The notes: generated by a model not told the origin, from the letters alone. A stretch of DNA of 34,846 nucleotides from Gracilaria gracilis (GCA_030374805.1 JARGSG010000008.1:1-34846), one strand, 5' to 3'. Positions 1-12,699 are shown, numbered from the stretch's first letter. Program-made: numbers and translations.

Positions 1-514
1 AATTTGTTGCTTTCAATGGGTTGGTTTGGAGCCATAACTTATCCCAGCTATGATCATGTAGCTCACTGGTGATATACCTCCATGTGGTGTGCTTCCATGT
101 GGTGTGCTTCCATGTGGTGTGCTTCTGGGCTGGAGCCTGTAGGGCTGGCATTGAAAATGTGGCTTTATATTGTTTGAATTTGTTGCTTTCAATGGGTTGG
201 AGCCATAATTATCCCAGCTATGATCATGTACCTCCATGTGGTGTGCTTCCATGTGGTGTGCTTCCATGTGGTGTGCTTCTGGGCTGGAGCCTGTAGGGCT
301 GGCATTGAAAATGTGGCTTTATATTGTTTGAATTTGTTGCTTTCAATGGGTTGGAGCCATAATTATCCCAGCTTATGATCATGTAGCTCACTGGTGAAAT
401 ACCTCCATGTGGTGTGCTTCCATGTGGTGTGCTTCCATGTGGTGTGCTTCTGGGCTGGAGCCTGTAGGGCTGGCATTGAAAATGTGGCTTTATATTGTTT
501 GAATTTGTTGCTTT

Positions 515-1180
515 CAATGGGTTGGAGCCATAATTATCCCAGCTATGATCATGTAGCTCACTGGTGAAATACCTCCATGTGGTGTGCTTCCATGTGGTGT
601 GCTTCCATGTGGTGTGCTTCTGGGCTGGAGCCTGTAGGGCTGGCATTGAAAATGTGGCTTTATATTGTTTGAATTTGTTGCTTTCAATGGGTTGGAGCCA
701 TAATTATCCCAGCTATGATCATGTAGCTCACTGGTGATATACCTCCATGTGGTGTGCTTCCATGTGGTGTGCTTCTGGGCTGGAGCCTGTAGGGCTGGCA
801 TTGAAAATGTGGCTTTATATTGTTTGAATTTGTTGCTTTCAATGGGTTGGAGCCATAATTATCCCAGCTATGATCATGTAGCTCACTGGTGAAATACCTC
901 CATGTGGTGTGCTTCCATGTGGTGTGCTTCCATGTGGTGTGCTTCTGGGCTGGAGCCTGTAGGGCTGGCATTGAAAATGTGGCTTTATATTGTTTGAATT
1001 TGTTGCTTTCAATGGGTTGGAGCCATAATTATCCCAGCTATGATCATGTAGCTCACTGGTGAAATACCTCCATGTGGTGTGCTTCCATGTGGTGTGCTTC
1101 CATGTGGTGTGCTTCTGGGCTGGAGCCTGTAGGGCTGGCATTGAAAATGTGGCTTTATATTGTTTGAATTTGTTGCTTTC
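515..1180. repeat. Satellite higher-order block, left copy
   Basis: Four consecutive units show the order GAAAT/3 blocks, GATAT/2 blocks, GAAAT/3, GAAAT/3. The same order with the same spacing recurs at 10095-10760, a constant offset of 9580 bp. This suggests a multi-unit segment was copied within the array. I compared variant positions by eye and made no full alignment. Confidence 0.6.
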
Positions 1181-4100
1181 AATGGGTTGGAGCCATAATT
1201 ATCCCAGCTATGATCATGTAGCTCACTGGTGAAATACCTCCATGTGGTGTGCTTCCATGTGGTGTGCTTCCATGTGGTGTGCTTCCATGTGGTGTGCTTC
1301 TGGGCTGGAGCCTGTAGGGCTGGCATTGAAAATGTGGCTTTATATTGTTTGAATTTGTTGCTTTCAATGGGTTGGTTTGGAGCCATAATCCCAGCTATGA
1401 TCATGTAGCCTGGTGAAATACCTCCATGTGGTGTGCTTCCATGTGGTGTGCTTCTGGGCTGGAGCCTGTAGGGCTGGCATTGAAAATGTGGCTTTATATT
1501 GTTTGAATTTGTTGCTTTCAATGGGTTGGTTTGGAGCCATAACTATGATCATGTAGCTCACTGGTGATATACCTCCATGTGGTGTGCTTCCATGTGGTGT
1601 GCTTCCATCTGGAGCCTGTAGGGCTGGCATTGAAAATGTGGCTTTATATTGTTTGAATTTGTTGCTTTCAATGTTTGGAGCCATAATTATCCCAGCTATG
1701 ATATACCTCCATGTGGTGTGCTTCCATGTGGTGTGCTTCCATGTGGTGTGCTTCTGGGCTGGAGCCTGTAGGGCTGGCATTGAAAATGTGGCTTTATATT
1801 GTTTGAATTTGTTGCTTTCAATGGGTTGGTTTGGAGCCATAATTATCCCAGCTATGATCATGTAGCTCACTGGTGAAATACCTCCATGTGGTGTGCTTCC
1901 ATGTGGTGTGCTTCCATGTGGTGTGCTTCTGGGCTGGAGCCTGTAGGGCTGGCATTGAAAATGTGGCTTTATATTGTTTGAATTTGTTGCTTTCAATGGG
2001 TTGGAGCCATAATTATCCCAGCTATGATCATGTAGCTCACTGGTGAAATACCTCCATGTGGTGTGCTTCCATGTGGTGTGCTTCCATGTGGTGTGCTTCT
2101 GGGCTGGAGCCTGTAGGGCTGGCATTGAAAATGTGGCTTTATATTGTTTGAATTTGTTGCTTTCAATGGGTTGGAGCCATAATTATCCCAGCTATGATCA
2201 TGTAGCTCACTGGTGAAATACCTCCATGTGGTGTGCTTCCATGTGGTGTGCTTCCATGTGGTGTGCTTCTGGGCTGGAGCCTGTAGGGCTGGCATTGAAA
2301 ATGTGGCTTTATATTGTTTGAATTTGTTGCTTTCAATGGGTTGGAGCCATAATTATCCCAGCTATGATCATGTAGCTCACTGGTGAAATACCTCCATGTG
2401 GTGTGCTTCCATGTGGTGTGCTTCCATGTGGTGTGCTTCTGGGCTGGAGCCTGTAGGGCTGGCATTGAAAATGTGGCTTTATATTGTTTGAATTTGTTGC
2501 TTTCAATGGGTTGGAGCCATAATTATCCCAGCTATGATCATGTAGCTCACTGGTGATATACCTCCATGTGGTGTGCTTCCATGTGGTGTGCTTCCATGTG
2601 GTGTGCTTCTGGGCTGGAGCCTGTAGGGCTGGCATTGAAAATGTGGCTTTATATTGTTTGAATTTGTTGCTTTCAATGGGTTGGAGCCATAATTATCCCA
2701 GCTATGATCATGTAGCTCACTGGTGAAATACCTCCATGTGGTGTGCTTCCATGTGGTGTGCTTCCATGTGGTGTGCTTCTGGGCTGGAGCCTGTAGGGCT
2801 GGCATTGAAAATGTGGCTTTATATTGTTTGAATTTGTTGCTTTCAATGGGTTGGAGCCATAATTATCCCAGCTATGATCATGTAGCTCACTGGTGAAATA
2901 CCTCCATGTGGTGTGCTTCCATGTGGTGTGCTTCCATGTGGTGTGCTTCTGGGCTGGAGCCTGTAGGGCTGGCATTGAAAATGTGGCTTTATATTGTTTG
3001 AATTTGTTGCTTTCAATGGGTTGGAGCCATAATTATCCCAGCTATGATCATGTAGCTCACTGGTGATATACCTCCATGTGGTGTGCTTCCATGTGGTGTG
3101 CTTCCATGTGGTGTGCTTCTGGGCTGGAGCCTGTAGGGCTGGCATTGAAAATGTGGCTTTATATTGTTTGAATTTGTTGCTTTCAATGGGTTGGTTTGGA
3201 GCCATAATTATCCCAGCTATGATCATGTAGCTCACTGGTGATATACCTCCATGTGGTGTGCTTCCATGTGGTGTGCTTCCATGTGGTGTGCTTCTGGGCT
3301 GGAGCCTGTAGGGCTGGCATTGAAAATGTGGCTTTATATTGTTTGAATTTGTTGCTTTCAATGGGTTGGAGCCATAATTATCCCAGCTATGATCATGTAG
3401 CTCACTGGTGAAATACCTCCATGTGGTGTGCTTCCATGTGGTGTGCTTCCATGTGGTGTGCTTCTGGGCTGGAGCCTGTAGGGCTGGCATTGAAAATGTG
3501 GCTTTATATTGTTTGAATTTGTTGCTTTCAATGGGTTGGAGCCATAATTATCCCAGCTATGATCATGTAGCTCACTGGTGAAATACCTCCATGTGGTGTG
3601 CTTCCATGTGGTGTGCTTCCATGTGGTGTGCTTCTGGGCTGGAGCCTGTAGGGCTGGCATTGAAAATGTGGCTTTATATTGTTTGAATTTGTTGCTTTCA
3701 ATGGGTTGGAGCCATAATTATCCCAGCTATGATCATGTAGCTCACTGGTGAAATACCTCCATGTGGTGTGCTTCCATGTGGTGTGCTTCCATGTGGTGTG
3801 CTTCTGGGCTGGAGCCTGTAGGGCTGGCATTGAAAATGTGGCTTTATATTGTTTGAATTTGTTGCTTTCAATGGGTTGGAGCCATAATTATCCCAGCTAT
3901 GATCATGTAGCTCACTGGTGAAATACCTCCATGTGGTGTGCTTCCATGTGGTGTGCTTCCATGTGGTGTGCTTCTGGGCTGGAGCCTGTAGGGCTGGCAT
4001 TGAAAATGTGGCTTTATATTGTTTGAATTTGTTGCTTTCAATGGGTTGGAGCCATAATTATCCCAGCTATGATCATGTAGCTCACTGGTGATATACCTCC

Positions 4101-7100
4101 ATGTGGTGTGCTTCCATGTGGTGTGCTTCCATGTGGTGTGCTTCTGGGCTGGAGCCTGTAGGGCTGGCATTGAAAATGTGGCTTTATATTGTTTGAATTT
4201 GTTGCTTTCAATGGGGGTTGGAGCCATAATTATCCCAGCTATGATCATGTAGCTCACTGGTGATATACCTCCATGTGGTGTGCTTCCATGTGGTGTGCTT
4301 CCATGTGGTGTGCTTCTGGGCTGGAGCCTGTAGGGCTGGCATTGAAAATGTGGCTTTATATTGTTTGAATTTGTTGCTTTCAATGGGTTGGAGCCATAAT
4401 TATCCCAGCTATGATCATGTAGCTCACTGGTGATATACCTCCATGTGGTGTGCTTCCATGTGGTGTGCTTCCATGTGGTGTGCTTCTGGGCTGGAGCCTG
4501 TAGGGCTGGCATTGAAAATGTGGCTTTATATTGTTTGAATTTGTTGCTTTCAATGGGTTTGGTTGGAGCCATAATTATCCCAGCTATGATCATGTAGCTC
4601 ACTGGTGAAATACCTCCATGTGGTGTGCTTCCATGTGGTGTGCTTCCATGTGGTGTGCTTCTGGGCTGGAGCCTGTAGGGCTGGCATTGAAAATGTGGCT
4701 TTATATTGTTTGAATTTGTTGCTTTCAATGGGTTGGAGCCATAATTATCCCAGCTATGATCATGTAGCTCACTGGTGAAATACCTCCATGTGGTGTGCTT
4801 CCATGTGGTGTGCTTCCATGTGGTGTGCTTCTGGGCTGGAGCCTGTAGGGCTGGCATTGAAAATGTGGCTTTATATTGTTTGAATTTGTTGCTTTCAATG
4901 GGTTGGTTTGGAGCCATAATTATCCCAGCTATGATCATGTAGCTCACTGGTGATATACCTCCATGTGGTGTGCTTCCATGTGGTGTGCTTCCATGTGGTG
5001 TGCTTCTGGGCTGGAGCCTGTAGGGCTGGCATTGAAAATGTGGCTTTATATTGTTTGAATTTGTTGCTTTCAATGGGTGGTGTGCTTCCATGTGGTGTGC
5101 TTCCATGTGGTGTGCTTCTGGGCTGGAGCCTGTAGGGCTGGCATTGAAAATGTGGCTTTATATGAATTTGTTGCTTTCAATGGGTTGGAGCCATAATTAT
5201 CCCAGCTATGATCATGTAGCTCACTGGTGAAATACCTCCATGTGGTGTGCTTCCATGTGGTGTGCTTCCATGTGGTGTGCTTCTGGGCTGGAGCCTGTAG
5301 GGCTGGCATTGAAAATGTGGCTTTATATTGTTTGAATTTGTTGCTTTCAATGGGTTGGAGCCATAATTATCCCAGCTATGATCATGTAGCTCACTGGTGA
5401 AATACCTCCATGTGGTGTGCTTCCATGTGGTGTGCTTCCATGTGGTGTGCTTCTGGGCTGGAGCCTGTAGGGCTGGCATTGAAAATGTGGCTTTATATTG
5501 TTTGAATTTGTTGCTTTCAATGGGTTGGAGCCATAATTATCCCAGCTATGATCATGTAGCTCACTGGTGAAATACCTCCATGTGGTGTGCTTCCATGTGG
5601 TGTGCTTCTGGGCTGGAGCCTGTAGGGCTGGCATTGAAAATGTGGCTTTATATTGTTTGAATTTGTTGCTTTCAATGGGTTGGAGCCATAATTATCCCAG
5701 CTATGATCATGTAGCTCACTGGTGAAAATACCTCCATGTGGTGTGCTTCCATGTGGTGTGCTTCCATGTGGTGTGCTTCTGGGCTGGAGCCTGTAGGGCT
5801 GGCATTGAAAATGTGGCTTTATATTGTTTGAATTTGTTGCTTTCAATGGGTTGGAGCCATAATTATCCCAGCTATGATCATGTAGCTCACTGGTGATATA
5901 CCTCCATGTGGTGTGCTTCCATGTGGTGTGCTTCCATGTGGTGTGCTTCTGGGCTGGAGCCTGTAGGGCTGGCATTGAAAATGTGGCTTTATATTGTTTG
6001 AATTTGTTGCTTTCAATGGGTTGGAGCCATAATTATCCCAGCTATGATCATGTAGCTCACTGGTGAAATACCTCCATGTGGTGTGCTTCCATGTGGTGTG
6101 CTTCCATGTGGTGTGCTTCTGGGCTGGAGCCTGTAGGGCTGGCATTGAAAATGTGGCTTTATATTGTTTGAATTTGTTGCTTTCAATGGGTTGGAGCCAT
6201 AATTATCCCAGCTATGATCATGTAGCTCACTGGTGAAATACCTCCATGTGGTGTGCTTCCATGTGGTGTGCTTCCATGTGGTGTGCTTCTGGGCTGGAGC
6301 CTGTAGGGCTGGCATTGAAAATGTGGCTTTATATTGTTTGAATTTGTTGCTTTCAATGGGTTGGAGCCATAATTATCCCAGCTATGATCATGTAGCTCAC
6401 TGGTGATATACCTCCATGTGGTGTGCTTCCATGTGGTGTGCTTCCATGTGGTGTGCTTCTGGGCTGGAGCCTGTAGGGCTGGCATTGAAAATGTGGCTTT
6501 ATATTGTTTGAATTTGTTGCTTTCAATGGGTTGGAGCCATAATTATCCCAGCTATGATCATGTAGCTCACTGGTGAAATACCTCCATGTGGTGTGCTTCC
6601 ATGTGGTGTGCTTCCATGTGGTGTGCTTCCATGTGGTGTGCTTCTGGGCTGGAGCCTGTAGGGCTGGCATTGAAAATGTGGCTTTATATTGTTTGAATTT
6701 GTTGCTTTCAATGGGTTGGTTTGGAGCCATAATTATCCCAGCTATGATCATGTAGCTCACTGGTGATATACCTCCATGTGGTGTGCTTCCATGTGGTGTG
6801 CTTCCATGTGGTGTGCTTCTGGGCTGGAGCCTGTAGGGCTGGCATTGAAAATGTGGCTTTATATTGTTTGAATTTGTTGCTTTCAATGGGTTGGTTTGGA
6901 GCCATAATTATCCCAGCTATGATCATGTAGCTCACTGGTGATATACCTCCATGTGGTGTGCTTCCATGTGGTGTGCTTCCATGTGGTGTGCTTCTGGGCT
7001 GGAGCCTGTAGGGCTGGCATTGAAAATGTGGCTTTATATTGTTTGAATTTGTTGCTTTCAATGGGTTGGAGCCATAATTATCCCAGCTATGATCATGTAG

Positions 7101-10094
7101 CTCACTGGTGAAATACCTCCATGTGGTGTGCTTCCATGTGGTGTGCTTCCATGTGGTGTGCTTCTGGGCTGGAGCCTGTAGGGCTGGCATTGAAAATGTG
7201 GCTTTATATTGTTTGAATTTGTTGCTTTCAATGGGTTGGAGCCATAATTATCCCAGCTATGATCATGTAGCTCACTGGTGAAATACCTCCATGTGGTGTG
7301 CTTCCATGTGGTGTGCTTCCATGTGGTGTGCTTCTGGGCTGGAGCCTGTAGGGCTGGCATTGAAAATGTGGCTTTATATTGTTTGAATTTGTTGCTTTCA
7401 ATGGGTTGGAGCCATAATTATCCCAGCTATGATCATGTAGCTCACTGGTGAAATACCTCCATGTGGTGTGCTTCCATGTGGTGTGCTTCCATGTGGTGTG
7501 CTTCTGGGCTGGAGCCTGTAGGGCTGGCATTGAAAATGTGGCTTTATATTGTTTGAATTTGTTGCTTTCAATGGGTTGGAGCCATAATTATCCCAGCTAT
7601 GATCATGTAGCTCACTGGTGAAATACCTCCATGTGGTGTGCTTCCATGTGGTGTGCTTCCATGTGGTGTGCTTCTGGGCTGGAGCCTGTAGGGCTGGCAT
7701 TGAAAATGTGGCTTTATATTGTTTGAATTTGTTGCTTTCAATGGGTTGGAGCCATAATTATCCCAGCTATGATCATGTAGCTCACTGGTGAAATACCTCC
7801 ATGTGGTGTGCTTCCATGTGGTGTGCTTCCATGTGGTGTGCTTCTGGGCTGGAGCCTGTAGGGCTGGCATTGAAAATGTGGCTTTATATTGTTTGAATTT
7901 GTTGCTTTCAATGGGTTGGAGCCATAATTATCCCAGCTATGATCATGTAGCTCACTGGTGAAATACCTCCATGTGGTGTGCTTCCATGTGGTGTGCTTCC
8001 ATGTGGTGTGCTTCTGGGCTGGAGCCTGTAGGGCTGGCATTGAAAATGTGGCTTTATATTGTTTGAATTTGTTGCTTTCAATGGGGGTTGGAGCCATAAT
8101 TATCCCAGCTATGATCATGTAGCTCACTGGTGATATACCTCCATGTGGTGTGCTTCCATGTGGTGTGCTTCTGGGCTGGAGCCTGTAGGGCTGGCATTGA
8201 AAATGTGGCTTTATATTGTTTGAATTTGTTGCTTTCAATGGGTTGGAGCCATAATTATCCCAGCTATGATCATGTAGCTCACTGGTGAAATACCTCCATG
8301 TGGTGTGCTTCCATGTGGTGTGCTTCCATGTGGTGTGCTTCTGGGCTGGAGCCTGTAGGGCTGGCATTGAAAATGTGGCTTTATATTGTTTGAATTTGTT
8401 GCTTTCAATGGGTTGGAGCCATAATTATCCCAGCTATGATCATGTAGCTCACTGGTGAAATACCTCCATGTGGTGTGCTTCCATGTGGTGTGCTTCCATG
8501 TGGTGTGCTTCTGGGCTGGAGCCTGTAGGGCTGGCATTGAAAATGTGGCTTTATATTGTTTGAATTTGTTGCTTTCAATGGGTTGGAGCCATAATTATCC
8601 CAGCTATGATCATGTAGCTCACTGGTGAAATACCTCCATGTGGTGTGCTTCCATGTGGTGTGCTTCCATGTGGTGTGCTTCTGGGCTGGAGCCTGTAGGG
8701 CTGGCATTGAAAATGTGGCTTTATATTGTTTGAATTTGTTGCTTTCAATGGGTTGGTTTGGAGCCATAACTATCCCAGCTATGATCATGTAGCTCACTGG
8801 TGATATACCTCCATGTGGTGTGCTTCCATGTGGTGTGCTTCCATGTGGTGTGCTTCTGGGCTGGAGCCTGTAGGGCTGGCATTGAAAATGTGGCTTTATA
8901 TTGTTTGAATTTGTTGCTTTCAATGGGTTGGTTTGGAGCCATAATTATCCCAGCTATGATCATGTAGCTCACTGGTGATATACCTCCATGTGGTGTGCTT
9001 CCATGTGGTGTGCTTCCATGTGGTGTGCTTCTGGGCTGGAGCCTGTAGGGCTGGCATTGAAAATGTGGCTTTATATTGTTTGAATTTGTTGCTTTCAATG
9101 GGTTGGAGCCATAATTATCCCAGCTATGATCATGTACCTCCATGTGGTGTGCTTCCATGTGGTGTGCTTCCATGTGGTGTGCTTCTGGGCTGGAGCCTGT
9201 AGGGCTGGCATTGAAAATGTGGCTTTATATTGTTTGAATTTGTTGCTTTCAATGGGTTGGAGCCATAATTATCCCAGCTATGATCATGTAGCTCACTGGT
9301 GAAATACCTCCATGTGGTGTGCTTCCATGTGGTGTGCTTCCATGTGGTGTGCTTCTGGGCTGGAGCCTGTAGGGCTGGCATTGAAAATGTGGCTTTATAT
9401 TGTTTGAATTTGTTGCTTTCAATGGGTTGGAGCCATAATTATCCCAGCTATGATCATGTAGCTCACTGGTGAAATACCTCCATGTGGTGTGCTTCCATGT
9501 GGTGTGCTTCTGGGCTGGAGCCTGTAGGGCTGGCATTGAAAATGTGGCTTTATATTGTTTGAATTTGTTGCTTTCAATGGGTTGGTTTGGAGCCATAACT
9601 ATCCCAGCTATGATCATGTAGCTCACTGGTGATATACCTCCATGTGGTGTGCTTCCATGTGGTGTGCTTCCATGTGGTGTGCTTCTGGGCTGGAGCCTGT
9701 AGGGCTGGCATTGAAAATGTGGCTTTATATTGTTTGAATTTGTTGCTTTCAATGGGTTGTTTGGAGCCATAATTATCCCAGCTATGATCATGTAGCTCAC
9801 TGGTGAATATACCTCCATGTGGTGTGCTTCCATGTGGTGTGCTTCCATGTGGTGTGCTTCTGGGCTGGAGCCTGTAGGGCTGGCATTGAAAATGTGGCTT
9901 TATATTGTTTGAATTTGTTGCTTTCAATGGGTTGGAGCCATAATTATCCCAGCTATGATCATGTAGCTCACTGGTGAAATACCTCCATGTGGTGTGCTTC
10001 CATGTGGTGTGCTTCCATGTGGTGTGCTTCTGGGCTGGAGCCTGTAGGGCTGGCATTGAAAATGTGGCTTTATATTGTTTGAATTTGTTGCTTT

Positions 10095-10760
10095 CAATGG
10101 GTTGGAGCCATAATTATCCCAGCTATGATCATGTAGCTCACTGGTGAAATACCTCCATGTGGTGTGCTTCCATGTGGTGTGCTTCCATGTGGTGTGCTTC
10201 TGGGCTGGAGCCTGTAGGGCTGGCATTGAAAATGTGGCTTTATATTGTTTGAATTTGTTGCTTTCAATGGGTTGGAGCCATAATTATCCCAGCTATGATC
10301 ATGTAGCTCACTGGTGATATACCTCCATGTGGTGTGCTTCCATGTGGTGTGCTTCTGGGCTGGAGCCTGTAGGGCTGGCATTGAAAATGTGGCTTTATAT
10401 TGTTTGAATTTGTTGCTTTCAATGGGTTGGAGCCATAATTATCCCAGCTATGATCATGTAGCTCACTGGTGAAATACCTCCATGTGGTGTGCTTCCATGT
10501 GGTGTGCTTCCATGTGGTGTGCTTCTGGGCTGGAGCCTGTAGGGCTGGCATTGAAAATGTGGCTTTATATTGTTTGAATTTGTTGCTTTCAATGGGTTGG
10601 AGCCATAATTATCCCAGCTATGATCATGTAGCTCACTGGTGAAATACCTCCATGTGGTGTGCTTCCATGTGGTGTGCTTCCATGTGGTGTGCTTCTGGGC
10701 TGGAGCCTGTAGGGCTGGCATTGAAAATGTGGCTTTATATTGTTTGAATTTGTTGCTTTC
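10095..10760. repeat. Satellite higher-order block, right copy
   Basis: Matches 515-1180 in unit order and spacing. Here the next unit is the form lacking the segment between CATGTA and CCTCC. On the left, that form instead lies just before the matching run, near 220. Confidence 0.6.
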
Positions 10761-10993
10761 AATGGGTTGGAGCCATAATTATCCCAGCTATGATCATGTA
10801 CCTCCATGTGGTGTGCTTCCATGTGGTGTGCTTCCATGTGGTGTGCTTCTGGGCTGGAGCCTGTAGGGCTGGCATTGAAAATGTGGCTTTATATTGTTTG
10901 AATTTGTTGCTTTCAATGGGTTGGTTTGGAGCCATAACTATCCCAACTATGATCATGTAGCTCACTGGTGATATACCTCCATGTGGTGTGCTT

Positions 10994-11519
10994 TTAGGCT
11001 TCATGTAGTGACGCTCTATATGCTGTGCTTTTGAGCAATAAATATCCCAACAAGAGAAGACTGTACGGTGTACGGCTGGGAGTTTTGGGAAACTAGGCTA
11101 ATTGAGGACATCCCGGGGGCCAGGGCCGGGGTTAGTTTCTTAGTGGCCACATGATAGATTAGGGGAAATGAGGCGGGGGACTGCATTCGATTGTGGTTCA
11201 TATTATGCCCTCTCAAAACTGAAACGGCAAACAGAAATTAAGAAATCTGAAATACGAAATTTGAAATCCGAAATCCGAAATACCAACGGCTTACAAGAAA
11301 TACGAAATACTAAAACCCTAATACGAAAGCCAAAACCCGAAACCCAAAAACCAAGTGCGAAACCCCAATGGACACAAACACTAAATCAAAACCTCCTCTC
11401 GACATTATTCTCGACATTATTGTGTTTCCAACATTTCAAATTTTCAACAAAAGCCCCATATCTCTCTCACCCCACCTTCCCTAAATCCCAAATCCTAAAT
11501 CCCTAATCCACTCAACATT
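10994..11519. other. Satellite/telomere junction, no gene
   Basis: Satellite similarity stops within a 15-bp block, and about 240 bp of unique sequence with a GC-rich patch near 11110-11130 follows. From ~11235 it becomes A-rich with short repeats, then degenerate telomere-like motifs (ACCCTAATA, CCCTAAT). A 112-codon open frame on the + strand (11168-11506) is built from these repeats (runs of KSEIRN-like residues) and is probably not a gene. Confidence 0.6.
11237..11340. repeat. Short A-rich repeat (GAAATCCGAAAT-like)
   Basis: GAAAT, GAAATC and GAAATAC units with a spacing of about 7-10 bp recur between the satellite junction and the telomeric block. They become progressively CCC-rich rightwards, so the block may be a decayed transition into the telomeric repeat. 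Confidence 0.6.
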
Positions 11520-12018
11520 ATCCCTAAAACCCCTAAACCCCTAAAACCCCTAAACCCCTAAACCCCTAAACCCCTAAACCCCTAAACCCCTAAACCCCTA
11601 AAACCCCTAAACCCCTAAACCCCTAAACCCCTAAAACCCCTAAACCCCTAAACCCCTAAACCCCTAAAACCCCTAAACCCCTAAACCCTAAAAACCCCTA
11701 AACCCCTAAACCCTAAAAAACCCCTAAAACCCCTAAACCCCTAAACCTTAAACCCCTAAAACCCCTAAACCCCTAAACCCCTAAACCCCTAAACCCCTAA
11801 AACCCCTAAACCCCTAAACCCCTAAAACCCCTAAAACCCCTAAAAACCCCTAAACCCCTAAAACCCCTAAACCCCTAAACCCCTAAACCCCTAAACCCCT
11901 AAAAACCCCTAAACCCCTAAACCCTAAAACCCCTAAACCCTAAAACCCCTAAACCCCTAAAACCCTAAAACCCCTAAACCCCTAAACCCTAAACCCTAAA
12001 CCCCTAAAACCCTAAACT
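11520..12018. repeat. Interstitial degenerate telomeric repeat (CCCTAAA / CCCCTAAA)
   Basis: About 500 bp consist almost entirely of CCCCTAAA, with CCCCTAAAA, CCCTAAA and CCCTAAAAA variants (TTTAGGGG or TTTAGGG on the other strand). CCCTAAA is the plant/green-lineage telomere type; the extra C and variable A runs make this a heterogeneous version. The C-rich strand reads 5' to 3' rightwards, as at a left chromosome end whose chromosome extends right, but 11 kb of satellite lies on the outer side. It is therefore interstitial in this assembly. Confidence 0.93.
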
Positions 12019-12075
12019 TTTATCATTGAAAATTGTGACCACCATAATATCTTTGAATCTCATAAACCTCTCATC

Positions 12076-12699
12076 TCGCAATCCATAAAATGCACTGTGA
12101 AGGAAGGATTTTAAGTGGATTTTACTTAATCCGGGAGATGATCCAGACGTATTTAAGTGGTGGAAATTCTTTGAAAACTAAAACGCCTAAACATCCATGG
12201 ATAGTTGAATCCTGCAAACATCCAAGAACCAATTAGTTTTAAAGACCTCAATGTTATTGTTCTGAATTTTGAAAATATCCATGTACCTGTAGATCTTCAA
12301 AGCTTTATGATTCCATAAGCCTACCACACTTCTATTGATGCCTTAGTCCCTAAGACATCTGAATCTAAATCCTTAGTATTCTAAGAACTGTTTAAACCTT
12401 AGACACATTCATATATCTCTCAGTTTTCGAAACCTCCGAACTCGTTGTAAAACCAGAGTGTAACGGGTTTCAGGTCTTCGTCTGAGTATTCGAAACACAC
12501 ATGTACGTATGAGGCTTAAAAATTTATTTATCTCGGTATGTTTATGTGTATGCAGTCCCCAATTTTTGTATCCGTAGTCCACCCTAAACGCAGAAAGTGT
12601 TGAACAAAAGAAGCATAATTGTAACTATAAATAGGTAAACCTTAAATCTCCACTCATAAAAACGATGTATGAGCAACCTTGATTCTTTAATCCTTCACC
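12076..12699. repeat. 624-bp subtelomeric tandem repeat, copy 1
   Basis: The sequence after TCGCAATCC recurs exactly 624 bp later and again 624 bp after that. Copy 1 abuts the telomeric block, separated by ~55 bp that resemble the end of the unit only loosely. It looks the same as copy 2 over almost its whole length; a visible difference is AATCCATAAAA against AATCCTTAAAA at its start. Confidence 0.95.
12626..12633 (+). promoter_or_regulatory. TATA-like box in the 624-bp repeat (copy 1)
   Basis: TATAAATA lies 36 bp before an ATG at 12669 that opens a 63-codon frame across the copy boundary. An identical arrangement lies at 13250-13257 with ATG 13293. I see no protein family in the frame; the box could instead drive a non-coding subtelomeric transcript. 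Confidence 0.35.

Larger units (their letters stand above)
1..10993. repeat. ~170-bp satellite tandem array (about 65 units, open at left edge)
   Basis: One unit is repeated head to tail from the first base until it breaks off inside the 15-bp block near 10993. The commonest period is exactly 170 bp (units starting near 2163, 2333, 2503, 2673). Each unit holds 2 to 4 copies of a 15-bp block (CCATGTGGTGTGCTT), giving 155-, 170- and 185-bp forms. Other variants are a 5-bp TTTGG insertion after GGGTTGG, GAAAT versus GATAT before the block, and an extra GG near 4214 and 8085. A 170-bp unit is close to mononucleosome length, as for many centromeric and subtelomeric satellites. The minus strand is open for ~100 codons per unit, but the period is not a multiple of three and reading frames shift between units, so coding is unlikely. 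Confidence 0.97.

Noticed and set aside
3868..5106. Long minus-strand frame (412 codons) within the satellite
   Set aside because: Built from the satellite unit, whose 170-bp period shifts frame each copy; length variants join frames by chance.
1..10993. CRISPR array
   Set aside because: The repeat is continuous satellite without unique spacers, and the window is eukaryotic.
11168..11506. 112-codon + strand frame beside the telomeric block
   Set aside because: Composed of simple A-rich and CCCTAAA-like repeats with no protein character.
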